Shown: piece after piece, positions 54,630 through 63,598 of the stretch
Position numbering within the stretch: the first letter of the stretch is position 1
Layout of the letters: each line of letters opens with the position of its first letter
NCBI GenBank assembly: GCA_030949705.1
Contig: JAUZSF010000017.1
Location: 62,001 to 126,000 of the forward strand
Source of the DNA: Robiginitomaculum sp.
GTDB lineage: Bacteria > Pseudomonadota > Alphaproteobacteria > Caulobacterales > Maricaulaceae
Direction: 5' to 3'
Length of the DNA: 64,000 nucleotides
Made by a program: the position numbers and the translations under genes
Notes under the pieces: generated by a model
Databases searched by the model: none
What the model saw: the letters and a program-made list of their open reading frames with translations, nothing else
Told to the model about the DNA's origin: nothing

Positions 54630-54679
54630 GGGTCTGACGTCAAAAATTCGTCATAAATTTACGATTTCCTTATCCTTGA

Positions 54680-54696
54680 TGTCCCGAAACGGGACA
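54680..54696. promoter_or_regulatory. Perfect inverted repeat, likely operator
   Basis: TGTCCCG AAA CGGGACA, a 7-bp palindrome with a 3-base spacer, overlapping a CATAAT -10-like box at 54695-54700. It lies between the XRE regulator gene and the divergent small gene and is the natural candidate for regulator binding. Confidence 0.65.
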
Positions 54697-54832
54697 TAAT
54701 GCGTATTTTTTTCCCCAAACTCAGCAAATGAGGAAATATTTCCTCTACCTACTGCTAAAACTCAGCATATTCCCGCGTTATAAGTTTTACAAATATTTTT
54801 TATAAGTTATGTTTAGAGCTCAAGGGGGGAAT

Positions 54833-55471
54833 ATGACGCAAATCGGACAACGTATACGCGAAGCCAGAACACGACGCAGCTGGAGCCAGGCTCGTCTGGC
54901 CGAAGCGACCATGGTCAGCCAGCCCACCGTGGCAAACTGGGAAAACGGCAGCCACAGCCCACGCGAAGCAGCGCTGGAACGCCTGACCACGGCCCTGGAG
55001 GTAGGACGGCTATGGTTATTGGAAGGCCATATGAATGGCGCCAATTCCAACAGCTCGCCCGAACCGGTGGCCGATGTTGGGTATTTTGCCACCCCGATCC
55101 TGCATATTCCTGTTTTTCCCTGGCCCCATGATGCCAGCCAGATTGAAAACCCCAGCAATCCGCCCTTGCGCCACCTGGCCGCCTCGGTGCAGGCCAAATC
55201 CCCATTTGCCCTGGATTGCGAAGATCGCGCCATCCGCCGCGCCTTCCCTGCCCCTTCAACCATTATTTTTGATCGCGACGTAAAACAGCTGAGCGATGGG
55301 GCCTTTTATCTGTTTGAATGGCAAAACAGCGTTTTGGTGCGCCGCTGGCGCGACACCCCGGCACGCTTTGAACCCGCCGGGGATCCCGGGCGGTTTGAAA
55401 CCATTTTTCCCGAAGAACGCCCCCACATTCTTGGCCGCGCGGTCATGGCCATCCGCTGCCTGGTGGATTGA
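54833..55471 (+). CDS. XRE-family regulator with a C-terminal LexA/S24-like domain
   Basis: 212 residues from the ATG at 54833 behind GGGGGGA. The N-terminal helix-turn-helix is classical: IGQRIREARTRRSWSQARLAEATMVSQPTVANWENG. The C-terminal 120 residues have the general form of a cI/S24 domain (SDGAFYLFEWQNSVLVRRW, LGRAVMAIRCLVD), but I see no clear Ser-Lys catalytic pair, so it may be non-cleaving. A palindrome at 54680-54696 is a likely self-regulatory site. Confidence 0.8.
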   Translation: MTQIGQRIREARTRRSWSQARLAEATMVSQPTVANWENGSHSPREAALERLTTALEVGRLWLLEGHMNGANSNSSPEPVADVGYFATPILHIPVFPWPHDASQIENPSNPPLRHLAASVQAKSPFALDCEDRAIRRAFPAPSTIIFDRDVKQLSDGAFYLFEWQNSVLVRRWRDTPARFEPAGDPGRFETIFPEERPHILGRAVMAIRCLVD

Positions 55472-55547
55472 ACAACCAGGCCGCTTGACTTGATCCGCGC
55501 CCACCTTCTATAGACGCGGCCTCCCATCCTTGTGGTTTATTCATCAA

Positions 55548-55622
55548 GGGCGATTAGCTCAGCGGGAGAGCGCCTCGTTCACACCGAGGAGGTCACTGGT
55601 TCAATCCCAGTATCGCCCACCA
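55548..55622 (+). tRNA. tRNA-Val (anticodon CAC)
   Basis: Full cloverleaf: acceptor GGGCGAT / ATCGCCC, D-arm GCTC...GAGC, anticodon stem CCTCG / CGAGG with loop TTCACAC (anticodon CAC), T-arm ACTGG TTCAATC CCAGT, then A and an encoded CCA end. Confidence 0.96.
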
Positions 55623-55671
55623 TTTTTCCTTGTGCTATCGCGACGCTAAAGCTCGCTATTTGAGCACGCGT

Positions 55672-55727
55672 CTTGCCCTCCTCATCCTGAGGTGGCGCGT
55701 AGCGCCCTCGAAGGATGCGATGGCAAG
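55672..55727. repeat. Palindromic dispersed-type repeat element
   Basis: Nested inverted repeats: outer CTTGCC / GGCAAG, inner CATCCT / AGGATG, core GGCGC GTA GCGCC. This is the RPE/REP-like form (CCTCATCCTGAGG...CGAAGGATG) often found in Alphaproteobacteria; a related copy occurs at 63082-63111. Confidence 0.75.
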
Positions 55728-55736
55728 CCAGACAGA

Positions 55737-56867
55737 TCAGGCGCTCTGACGCAGGCTTGGCGTTTTGACAAAAGACGGCTGCCAGGCTTTGCCGGCATCA
55801 CGGGCATCCAGAATGCGGCGAATGGCAATTTCATCGGCCACTTCATTGGTTGCCCGCTTGGTTTTCAACGACTGGTCAATGATTTCACCAACCGTGTCCT
55901 CCAGATGTTTGATTTTATCCCGTACCCATTCATGGTTGACCTGCCCCTTGGCCTCGGGCGCAATATTAATCACCCCACCCGCATTAATCACATAATCAGG
56001 GGCATAAATAATACCGCGCTCCATCAGCACCGTACCCAGGCCATCATGGCTGAGCTGATTATTGGCCGACCCGGCAATCACCTTCACGGCCAATTGGTCA
56101 ATGGTGTCATCATTAATGACGGCACCACGGGCACAGGGGGCAAATACATCGGCCTTGGTGCCGACAATGGCATCGGTATCAACAATTTTGGCATCAAACA
56201 GGCGCGCCGCCCGAGCCGTGGTTTCGGGCATAATATCGGCCACGATCAGGCGCGCACCGGCGGCGTGCAAATCCTCGCATAAACGCCAACCAACCTTGCC
56301 CAGCCCCTGTACCGCCACGGTAAGGCCAGACAGGCTGTCGGTATTAAAGGCTCGGCGCACACAGGCGCGAATCCCCAAAAACACCCCTTCGGCGGTTAAT
56401 GGAGATGGATCGCCCATGCCCCCATGACTGACATCCAGACCAACCACATAATCGGTTTCCAGGGCCATATTTTCGGCATCTTCGACGCTGACATTCATGT
56501 CCTCGGCGGCGATATAACGCCCGCCCAGAGATTGCACCGCCCGGCCAAAAGCACGAAACAGCGCGGCGCGGTCCTCGCCCTTGTGCCGGGGATCACCACC
56601 CCAGCTTTTGGGCGGAATAATTACTGATTTACCGCCGCCCAGTTCCAGCCCGGCCAGCGAATTTTTAAAGCTCATCCCCCGGGACAGACGCAAAACGTCG
56701 GTAAGGGCCTCTTGTGAGCTGGCATAATTGACCACGCGACAACCGCCCAGTGCCGGCCCCAACACCGTCGAATGAATGGCAATGATGGCCTGCAGGCCGG
56801 TGGCTTCGTCAGAAAAAAAGTGAACCGAGTCGTGATGCAAAAACGCATCATTATCAAAAACGCTCAT
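55737..56867 (-). CDS. ldh: Leucine dehydrogenase (Glu/Leu/Phe/Val dehydrogenase)
   Basis: 376 residues. It oxidatively deaminates branched-chain amino acids with NAD. ALGGCRVVNYAS, the catalytic Lys in GGGKSVI, AAEDMNVSVEDAENMALET, and the NAD loop VQGLGKVGWRL; DYVINAGGVINIA near the end. Size and motifs fit leucine dehydrogenase better than the longer glutamate dehydrogenases. Confidence 0.9.
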   Translation of the reverse strand: MSVFDNDAFLHHDSVHFFSDEATGLQAIIAIHSTVLGPALGGCRVVNYASSQEALTDVLRLSRGMSFKNSLAGLELGGGKSVIIPPKSWGGDPRHKGEDRAALFRAFGRAVQSLGGRYIAAEDMNVSVEDAENMALETDYVVGLDVSHGGMGDPSPLTAEGVFLGIRACVRRAFNTDSLSGLTVAVQGLGKVGWRLCEDLHAAGARLIVADIMPETTARAARLFDAKIVDTDAIVGTKADVFAPCARGAVINDDTIDQLAVKVIAGSANNQLSHDGLGTVLMERGIIYAPDYVINAGGVINIAPEAKGQVNHEWVRDKIKHLEDTVGEIIDQSLKTKRATNEVADEIAIRRILDARDAGKAWQPSFVKTPSLRQSA

Positions 56868-56927
56868 GGACTTGCTCTCTCTACACTAACCGCCAAGGCG
56901 GTAACATGCACCAGAGCCTTGTTATGA

Positions 56928-57845
56928 TTATATCAGCTCATCGGCGCGGGGTTTGATGACTTCTATTCGATAAACCGCTAGCGCGCCGCGCTCAAGTGCC
57001 TTGAGGCGATTTTTTGCTGTATTCCACTCACATTTGAAATGATCCGCCACATTTTTCAGTGATGGCGATTGTTTCATTGCCTTTGCCAAGGTCTCATAAC
57101 GCTCATCTGCCTTATCCAATGCCTGGCGCATGGCCCGCAAATGGGCACCGGTACGTTCCCTGACATTGCCAAGGGTAAAGCCATTGCGGCGCAGAATGCT
57201 TTCCTGTTCATCCAGCCTTAGCCATTGCGCACTGGGCAATCCGCGCACTATCCAGCCATTGCGCACTTCGCGGGCCGGTAGAGCAGGCGAATCAACGGCC
57301 AGCTCTTCCAGGATCAAAGTCCCCCCCGGCTCCAGCGCCAAACGGGCCCAGCGCAACAAGGATGACCCGGCCTGGGCGAATACGGGCTCTACCCCCAACA
57401 GACATGAACACCGCACCGGCGGGGGTAACAATACGCCCAGATTAACCTCGTAAAATGTTTGTTCCGGTAATTGCGCCCGATCCCGTTCCAGACGCCAGCG
57501 GGACACATCGGCGCGCCAGTCAAATTCGGTAATGGTGGCCGTTGGCACCTGATCGGCAACACTGCGCCCCCAGGCCCCAAGGCTGGCTCCTAAAATCCCG
57601 ATATGCGTGCCTTCACCGGCCTGCCAGGGCAAGGCATTTTCGCTGACTTCATCATAGGGCCACAGCCGATCCGGCCCCCAGAGTAAATTGGCCGCCACCA
57701 GATGGGCCGGCCCCTTGTATTGCTCTTGCGAACGATTCTGACCACTCTTCGCAGGGGAAGCGCTCGCCTTGACCGTTGGTTTTGACCGGGCTTTGGCAGT
57801 CGGCTTGGCCGGGGCTGCACGCTTGCCCCATAATCCCTGAAACAT
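56928..57845 (-). CDS. Methyltransferase-like protein of unknown function with basic N-terminus
   Basis: 305 residues. The first 45 are Lys/Ala/Pro/Ser-rich and probably disordered. Residues about 85-210 read as a class I methyltransferase fold: a glycine-rich loop (HIGILGASLGAWGRSVAD), then ITEFDWRADVSRWRLER with an acid at the end of strand 2, and LALEPGGTLILEEL. The usual GxGxG is altered to GASLGAWG, so activity is uncertain. The C-terminal 90 residues are helical with LRAMRQALDKADERY and resemble a DNA- or protein-binding tail. I cannot assign a family. Confidence 0.65.
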   Translation of the reverse strand: MFQGLWGKRAAPAKPTAKARSKPTVKASASPAKSGQNRSQEQYKGPAHLVAANLLWGPDRLWPYDEVSENALPWQAGEGTHIGILGASLGAWGRSVADQVPTATITEFDWRADVSRWRLERDRAQLPEQTFYEVNLGVLLPPPVRCSCLLGVEPVFAQAGSSLLRWARLALEPGGTLILEELAVDSPALPAREVRNGWIVRGLPSAQWLRLDEQESILRRNGFTLGNVRERTGAHLRAMRQALDKADERYETLAKAMKQSPSLKNVADHFKCEWNTAKNRLKALERGALAVYRIEVIKPRADELI

Positions 57846-57953
57846 ATTTGACGATTTTTTTTGCAGAGCTTTTCATAGCCTGCAATCTATACCAAAGGCG
57901 TAACCGTCCCGTTGAGGGATATAGTTAAAAGGGGGTGAATAGCGCCCCTGCAC

Positions 57954-57985
57954 AAAAAGAAGACGCAGGGAGTGCCTGCGCCTTC
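57954..57985 (-). terminator. Terminator of the YfdX gene
   Basis: On the minus strand AAGGCGCAGG / CCTGCGTCTT (one G-U pair) followed by TTTTT, 25 bases after the YfdX stop. Confidence 0.85.
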
Positions 57986-58009
57986 CTTTTATACTTGCGG
58001 TGAAATCAA

Positions 58010-58939
58010 TTATGAGGCCGAAACACTGTTAACGTGCTTTTTCTCAATCGCTGATTTCAGCTTCATACGTTTGACAATATCAGCAAAGGATTTGGTGCCT
58101 TTCTTGCCAGCCTTGACCTGTTTACGCACCTCTTCAATGGATTTATGCAAATCCTTCAACGAGCCGCGATCCGCATAACCAAGAGCCACCGTCAGGCGCA
58201 ATTGCTGTTGGGCAACGTCCAGGTAATCATTCACCTTGGTCAGTTCCGCACGACTGAGTCCCTTGTCGCTATTTGCCAGGCTTTGCGCCTCTTCAATGGC
58301 GGCCTCGGCCCGCAAAATCGGCAAGGGGATGATCACATCGCTGACCACCAAGGTATCCAGTGTGGCCTGCAAGGCAGTAATGGCCTCATCCACCTTATCA
58401 TCCGTGATCAAGGGGACCACATCCTTGATCGCGTCAGGGTATAACCCCAGCGGGATAGAGGTGGTCTCAATCACCACTTCGCTGGCCAGATTGGCAAGCA
58501 AGGCCCGGGCCTCGGGCACGTGACCATCGCGCAACAGATCCACCGCCCGACGGCGTGTTTCATCAACAACTTTTGGATCAGCAAACAGGTCATACAGACG
58601 CCCCTGGATTTTGATCGGGGCGAAGGCCAGCTCCGGTTTGGCACTGGTCACCAGTTCCAGTTTGCCAATGGCTTCGGCCAGCGCACTAAGCGCCGTTTCC
58701 TTATCCTGTTTCTGCAACGCCGCCAGGGCCTGATTGGTCTTTTCCAAGGCAGCGATGGCATCGTCAATCAGGCCGTCCTGTGCCTCTTCGGTCAGTTTTT
58801 TGGCCGTTACATCGTTGTTTACACTGGTTTTACTGATACTCACGGCCGGGGTTTGATCCACGTTTGCCGCCAAACCGGCGGGCACCACACCCAAAGCAAG
58901 AACACTGCATAATGCTGTCGTCAAGAATACTTTTTTCAT
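58010..58939 (-). CDS. YfdX family exported protein
   Basis: 309 residues from the ATG at 58939, preceded by AAGGAGGAG. Signal peptide MKKVFLTTALCSVLALGVVPAGLAA. Two helical repeats with AIAALEKTNQALAALQ and AITALQATLDTLVVSDVIIPLPILRAEAAIEEAQSL match YfdX, a periplasmic protein linked to acid or envelope stress in enterobacteria. Own terminator, so a single-gene unit. Confidence 0.82.
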   Translation of the reverse strand: MKKVFLTTALCSVLALGVVPAGLAANVDQTPAVSISKTSVNNDVTAKKLTEEAQDGLIDDAIAALEKTNQALAALQKQDKETALSALAEAIGKLELVTSAKPELAFAPIKIQGRLYDLFADPKVVDETRRRAVDLLRDGHVPEARALLANLASEVVIETTSIPLGLYPDAIKDVVPLITDDKVDEAITALQATLDTLVVSDVIIPLPILRAEAAIEEAQSLANSDKGLSRAELTKVNDYLDVAQQQLRLTVALGYADRGSLKDLHKSIEEVRKQVKAGKKGTKSFADIVKRMKLKSAIEKKHVNSVSAS

Positions 58940-59127
58940 CATCTCCTCCTTCATTTGATACTCAACGCAAACATAATTTCCGGTTCTCAGACCCCCGATG
59001 TAGTAAAAGAATTTTAATCTGCAAGGGTGGCCATCGGTCGCCATTTAGCCTCCAAAACCACTGCCCATATAAGCGGTTGCCATGACCCTGCCGACGGTGC
59101 ACCTTGTACCTGAACCAAGGAGAAATC

Positions 59128-59850
59128 ATGCGCCGCGACGCCCGCCCCAAATGGCTTTATGATATCCAGAACCAGTTTTGGGACTGGTGGACCAATCGCT
59201 ATGTGGTTCCGTTTTTTGAGGCATTGGGCCCTCATGCCAAATTCATTGGCCCGCGCCATCTGCACCTTTTTGGGCGCGGCATTACCGCCGGACGGGCGCT
59301 GCATGTCATTGCCTCGGCCGATGCGCCGGTACGTCTGACCGTCTGGGCCACGCCCGAAAAAAACGGCCAGATCATCCTTGGCGATTGTGTGCTGCTCACC
59401 GGCGGCACGCGCATTCTGGCGGCCAAAAAAATCACCATTGGTGATGGCTGTATGCTGGCCCACAGCGCCACGGTCAGCGATTGTGACTGGCACGGCCTTT
59501 ATGACCGCACGCAAATTGATGACAATGCCAAACCGGTCACCCTGGCCGACAATGTCTGGCTGGGTGATGGGGCGTTTGTTGGCAAGGGCGTTACCATTGG
59601 GAAGAACAGCATTGTTGGCGCCCGCGCCGTGGTCACCCGCGATGTGCCTGCCAATGTGGTGGTGGCCGGCAATCCGGCGCGCGTGGTCAAGGACCTGGAC
59701 CCGGATGCCGAATTTCGCACCCGTATGGACCTGCTGGCCGATCCGCCCGCCCTGGATCGGTTTATGGACAAGGCGTATGAAGACATGTTGAAAAACAATA
59801 CATTGCTGGATTGGCTGCGTAGTCGCCTTGCGCCCGGCAAAGAGGATTGA
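59128..59850 (+). CDS. Left-handed beta-helix acyltransferase
   Basis: 240 residues from the ATG at 59128 behind AAGGAG. Hexapeptide repeats (ITIGDGCMLAHSATVSD, LADNVWLGDGAFVGKGVTIGKNSIVGARAVVTRDVPANVVVAGNPARVV, in pieces) form an LbH fold with the catalytic-type His in DCDWHG. The family includes O-acetyl- and serine acetyltransferases. An N-terminal 60 residues with many aromatics could touch a membrane. Three bases separate it from the peptidase gene, so they are one operon. Substrate unknown. Confidence 0.85.
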   Translation: MRRDARPKWLYDIQNQFWDWWTNRYVVPFFEALGPHAKFIGPRHLHLFGRGITAGRALHVIASADAPVRLTVWATPEKNGQIILGDCVLLTGGTRILAAKKITIGDGCMLAHSATVSDCDWHGLYDRTQIDDNAKPVTLADNVWLGDGAFVGKGVTIGKNSIVGARAVVTRDVPANVVVAGNPARVVKDLDPDAEFRTRMDLLADPPALDRFMDKAYEDMLKNNTLLDWLRSRLAPGKED

Positions 59851-59853
59851 ACG

Positions 59854-61101
59854 ATGATCAGCAAACGTGAACTTCTGGCTCTGGGGGGTACCGCCGCCCT
59901 ATTGACCGCTTGCAAGGGAACGGTCGTTTCAGGCAATGCAGGCCCGCCCAAGGCGTCTGCTTTGCCAAACCTTGCCAAAAACGCCGTACCCATCGGCATA
60001 GAGGAACGACAAACCCGCATCGCAAAACTGCAAACCCTGATGCAACAAAATGGCATTGCCGCCCTGGTGCTGGAGGCCGGATCCGCGCTGGTATATTTTA
60101 CCGGCATTCGCTGGTGGCGATCAGAACGTTTTACCGGAGCCATCATCCCGGCAACGGGAGAAATGGCCGTCATCACCCCCTATTTTGAGGAACCCTCGGT
60201 GCGCGAGAGCATGAGCTTTGGCGAGGATGTACGCACCTGGAATGAGCATGAAAATCCGTTCGATCTGGTGGCCGGCGTTTTGGCAGATCGGGGCCTTAGC
60301 AGTGGCAAAATCGCCATTGAGGAAACCGTCCGCTATTTCATTATTGACGGGATCAAAAAGGCCGCCCCCACCTTTGAGATTATCTCGGGCGCACCGATAA
60401 CGCGTGGCGTACGCCTGTACAAATCCCCCGCCGAGCTGGCCCTGATGCAAATCGCCAACGATATTACCATGGCCGCCTATAAAACCATTCACCCCCATAT
60501 TGCCGTCGGACAGAGCGCCCATGATATTGCCAATATGATGAGCGAGGCGACCCGCGCCCTTGGTGGCGAGGTACAGTTTTCCATGGTGTTGCTGGGTGAA
60601 GCCAGTGCCTATCCGCACGGATCAAAAAAACCGCAAAAAGTTCAAAATGGTGAAATCATTCTGATGGATTGCGGCTGTTCAGTACATGATTATGAATCCG
60701 ATATTTCCCGCACCTTTGTGTTTGGTGAACCCACCAAAAAACAACGCCAAGTCTGGCAGACAGTAAAAAACGGACAGGAACTGGCGCTGGAAACCATGCA
60801 GATCGGCACCCCCGCCGGCAAGGTGGATGATGTGGTACGCGCCTATTATGAACACGAAGGCTATGGCCCCGGATACAAGACCCCGGGCCTGTCACACCGC
60901 CTTGGCCATGGCATTGGCCTGGATGGGCACGAACCGGTAAATTTTGTCCATGGCGAAACCACGCCCTTGGCCGCTGGCATGTGTTTTTCCAATGAACCCG
61001 GCATTTATATTTTTGGTGAATTTGGCGTGCGTCTGGAAGATTGCCTCTATATGACCGAGGCCGGGCCAAAGCTCTTCAGCCCCCCTCTCCCCCTCCATTG
61101 A
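59854..61101 (+). CDS. M24 family metallopeptidase, lipoprotein
   Basis: 415 residues. The lipobox LLTAC with an RELLALGG run before it suggests an exported lipoprotein (twin-arginine not clear). The N-terminal creatinase-like domain ends near 190. The C-terminal pita-bread domain has the metal ligands in MDCGCSVHDYESDISRT (two Asp), LGHGIGLDGHE (His), NEPGIYI and RLEDCLYM (two Glu). It is related to Xaa-Pro aminopeptidase and proline dipeptidase. An exported form is less common. Co-transcribed with the acyltransferase. Confidence 0.87.
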   Translation: MISKRELLALGGTAALLTACKGTVVSGNAGPPKASALPNLAKNAVPIGIEERQTRIAKLQTLMQQNGIAALVLEAGSALVYFTGIRWWRSERFTGAIIPATGEMAVITPYFEEPSVRESMSFGEDVRTWNEHENPFDLVAGVLADRGLSSGKIAIEETVRYFIIDGIKKAAPTFEIISGAPITRGVRLYKSPAELALMQIANDITMAAYKTIHPHIAVGQSAHDIANMMSEATRALGGEVQFSMVLLGEASAYPHGSKKPQKVQNGEIILMDCGCSVHDYESDISRTFVFGEPTKKQRQVWQTVKNGQELALETMQIGTPAGKVDDVVRAYYEHEGYGPGYKTPGLSHRLGHGIGLDGHEPVNFVHGETTPLAAGMCFSNEPGIYIFGEFGVRLEDCLYMTEAGPKLFSPPLPLH

Positions 61102-61140
61102 TGCACCATTTGGATAAAATACAGGGCGTCTTTGCGGTGT

Positions 61141-61222
61141 CATGACCCGATTTATTCGGGTAATCCAGTTTATAAAATTCCTAGCATCTGGATTGCCGGG
61201 ACAAGCCCGGCAATGACAAGTG
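61141..61222. repeat. Paired inverted repeats, dispersed type
   Basis: ACCCGA / TCGGGT (61145-61161), then TTGCCGGG ACAAG CCCGGCAA (61193-61213) with CTGGA before and TGACA after. This composite is common as an interspersed element between genes in Alphaproteobacteria. Confidence 0.75.
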
Positions 61223-61229
61223 GACGCAT

Positions 61230-61849
61230 TTACCCCTTTTGTCCGCAAGGGCGGTCCAGCATGCGCGCCCGCCAGGCGTGCAGATTGGGCAATTCCTCCG
61301 CATCGGGTTTCCATTTGGCCACCCGGGCAAAACCGACTGAGGCAAAGGCGGTAATATCGGCTATGGTAAAACGATCCCCGGCGATAAAATCACGCTGGCT
61401 CAGTTCGTTATCCAGCCATTTGGCAAAGCGGCGAAAACCCTTTTCTCCCCGCGCGGGGCCAGATCGGCGATTTGTTTTTCCAGAACCGTAAAGGCCGGAT
61501 GACCGTGGCGGATCCACCAGGCCAGCGGCAACAGGAACATGAATTCCACCCGCCGGTCATACATTTCGATAAAGGCAGTTTCTTCGGGGGTGGTGCCAAA
61601 CAAATTTGGTTCCGGATAAATGCCTTCCAGATAACGACAAATGGCCCGGCTTTCGGTCAACACCCGCCCATCATCCAGTTGCAGCGCCGGGATCTGCGCA
61701 AACGGACTAAGGGCGCGATAATCGCTGGTTTTGTGTTCACCCTCCATAATATTGATCTGCACCATTTCCAGATCATCCACACCTTTTTCGCGCAAAAACA
61801 TGTGGACACGTTCGGGATTGGGGGCAAAGGCCGAGGTATAGAGTTTCAT
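61230..61849 (-). CDS. Glutathione S-transferase, one frameshift
   Basis: About 205 residues after correction, starting at the ATG at 61849 behind GGAGAC. Thioredoxin-like domain with LYTSAFAPNPERVHMFL, ALSPFAQIPALQLDDG and LTESRAICRYLE; helical domain with FIAGDRFTIADITAFAS. The frame changes in a T4 run (61441-61444); removing one base makes APRGEKGFRRFAKWL continuous. Distinct from the GST at 53567. Confidence 0.88.
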
Positions 61850-61956
61850 GGAAGATGTCTCCAAAAATGGGGGCTTGTTTTACACGTATAAGGGTGCGTA
61901 TTTCTTTCAATCCTGCAAGCCGTAAATCTGCCTGCTGGACCAACATAAATGCATGC

Positions 61957-62965
61957 CTAGCTGTCCGTGCGGCCAAGGCCATTATGACAGGCAATGGCGG
62001 CGCGCAACACATTGATTGCCAGAGCCGCGCCAGAACCATCGCCAAGGCCCAGCCCCAGGTCCAGAATGGGATGTTTGCCCAGCCGGTCCAAAATGGCGCG
62101 ATGCGAATCCCGCGGCGTTACCGACCCGGCCACGCAATGATCCACCGCGGCGCGATTAATGCGGTGCAATACTGCCGCCGCCGCGCACGAGGCAAAACCA
62201 TCCAGAATAACCGGCACCCCCCTGATGGCGCGCCGCCAAAATGGCCCCGGCAGCCCCTGCCATATCGCGCCCGCCAAGGCGGCGTAAAACCTCCAGCGGA
62301 TCATCCAGATTACCGCTGTGGCAATCCACCGCCGCGCCGATGACTTTGGCTTTGGCGGCCAGCATTTTTTCGTCATCCACCGCCGATCCGGCCACCGCCC
62401 AAAAGGCAGGCGTGCCGCCATAAAGCGCCAGCGCCATGGCACCGGCCGCCGTGGTGGCCCCGGCCCCGACCACCCCAAGGCACAAAACGTCCGGCTTTTC
62501 TTCCAGCACCTGCATGGCATAGGCCATGGTGGAGGCACAATCCCGCTCGCTTAAGGCTGCCCCCTGGGTGATGTCCGGGGTGGGTTCCTCCAGCGCCAGT
62601 TCAAATACTTTCAGCCCGGCCCCCGCAGCCTTGGCGATCTGATTGACCGCGCCCGTGCCTTGCAGCACCGCATCGGTCATTTCGCGCGCCCGTGCCGTAT
62701 CATAGCGCGATATTCCCTTCGCCGTGATCTGGTGGGATGAGGCAAAAACCGCCACCATGGGCCGGTCAATGTGGGGGGTATCGCCGCCCTGCCAGCTGGC
62801 CATCCATACCGCCAGATCCGCCAAACGGCCCAATTCACCGGCAGGCAACGCGATCTGGTCCTGTCGCAGCATCGCCCGGGTCCGTGCATCCTCGTCGGCG
62901 GCCGGACAATTGGCAATCAGCGAGCGCAAATCATCAAAGGGTGCGCTTGGTTGAGCAAGGGCCAT
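61957..62965 (-). CDS. cobT: CobT, nicotinate-nucleotide:dimethylbenzimidazole phosphoribosyltransferase, one frameshift
   Basis: About 335 residues after correction, from the ATG at 62965 with AGGAA upstream. It makes alpha-ribazole phosphate for the lower ligand of cobalamin. Motifs: VAVFASSHQITAKGIS, GVVGAGATTAAGAMA, RDMAGAAGAILAARHQG, VPVILDGFASCAAA and GLGLGDGSGAALAI. The frame breaks in a C6 run (62217-62222); with one base fewer the protein reads ARHQGVPVILDGF. No other cobalamin gene is near. Confidence 0.92.
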
Positions 62966-63081
62966 GGTGTTTCCTGTGATTCCCAAAAGATAGTATGCAC
63001 CGCCTTATACGCTCTATACAGACGTAATGCATGATTTTTTTGACGGCGTTTATCTGAAAACCAGATTTGGTTTTCTTCCCT

Positions 63082-63111
63082 CCATCCTTCGACAAGCTCA
63101 GGATGAGATGG
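63082..63111. repeat. Dispersed palindromic repeat
   Basis: CCATC...GATGG outer arms with CATCCT / AGGATG inside, surrounding CTTCGACAAGCTC. Related to the element after tRNA-Val. Confidence 0.7.
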
Positions 63112-63429
63112 AAAATAACATGCTGACCTCATACTGAGATGTTCTGAGGAGGGGCGCAGCACCCCGAAGGGCCTCAAAGTATGGGTGGCATGATACCTCA
63201 GGCCACGACATGTGGGACTAGATATTTCTATCCCCGCCCCCAAAAGCATCGCACCGACATGGAAACAATCTCTTTCCTCTCCCGGGGCGGGAGAGGAATA
63301 AGGTGAGGGATCAAGAGCTTAAAGAAAGTACCCAGTCTTTGCTTCACAAGCCCCTCACCCCGGCCCTCTCCCCAGGGCGAGGGAGAAATCCCCCGCATAG
63401 CGCACATGAGGGTCAAAGAAGGGTAAGAC

Positions 63430-63530
63430 TTACCCCTCTGCATGCCCGTCTTTACCCCTTAAATGCCCCTAAAGGGCGCAAAATCGCCCCTGAAACGCCC
63501 TCATTTACCCCTCACTGCCCCTGAAATCGC
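63430..63530. repeat. Imperfect array of TTACCCCT...TGCCC units
   Basis: Three copies of TTACCCCT followed within 2-6 bases by TGCCC, at 63430, 63452 and 63505, interleaved with two CGCCCCTGAAA/TGCCCCTGAAA copies. No coding reading is sensible. Confidence 0.55.
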
Positions 63531-63598
63531 GGGGATAAACCCAAAAAACCCCCGCCGTGATGACGAGGGCTATAATGTTTCCATTTGGATAAAAGAGA

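Larger units (their letters stand above)
62966..63598. other. Long intergenic region with several repeats, no gene
   Basis: Contents: CCATCCTTCGACAAGCTCAGG type element at 63082-63111 with a degenerate copy to about 63180; a perfect 11-bp inverted repeat TTCCTCTCCCG / CGGGAGAGGAA at 63274-63298; a CCCTCACCCC...CCCTCTCCCC element at about 63353-63385; and a three-copy TTACCCCT array at 63430-63530. Short ORFs here look like shadows of repeat sequence. Confidence 0.6.

Noticed and set aside
63430-63530. CRISPR array
   Set aside because: Units are short, irregularly spaced and without unique spacers of constant length.
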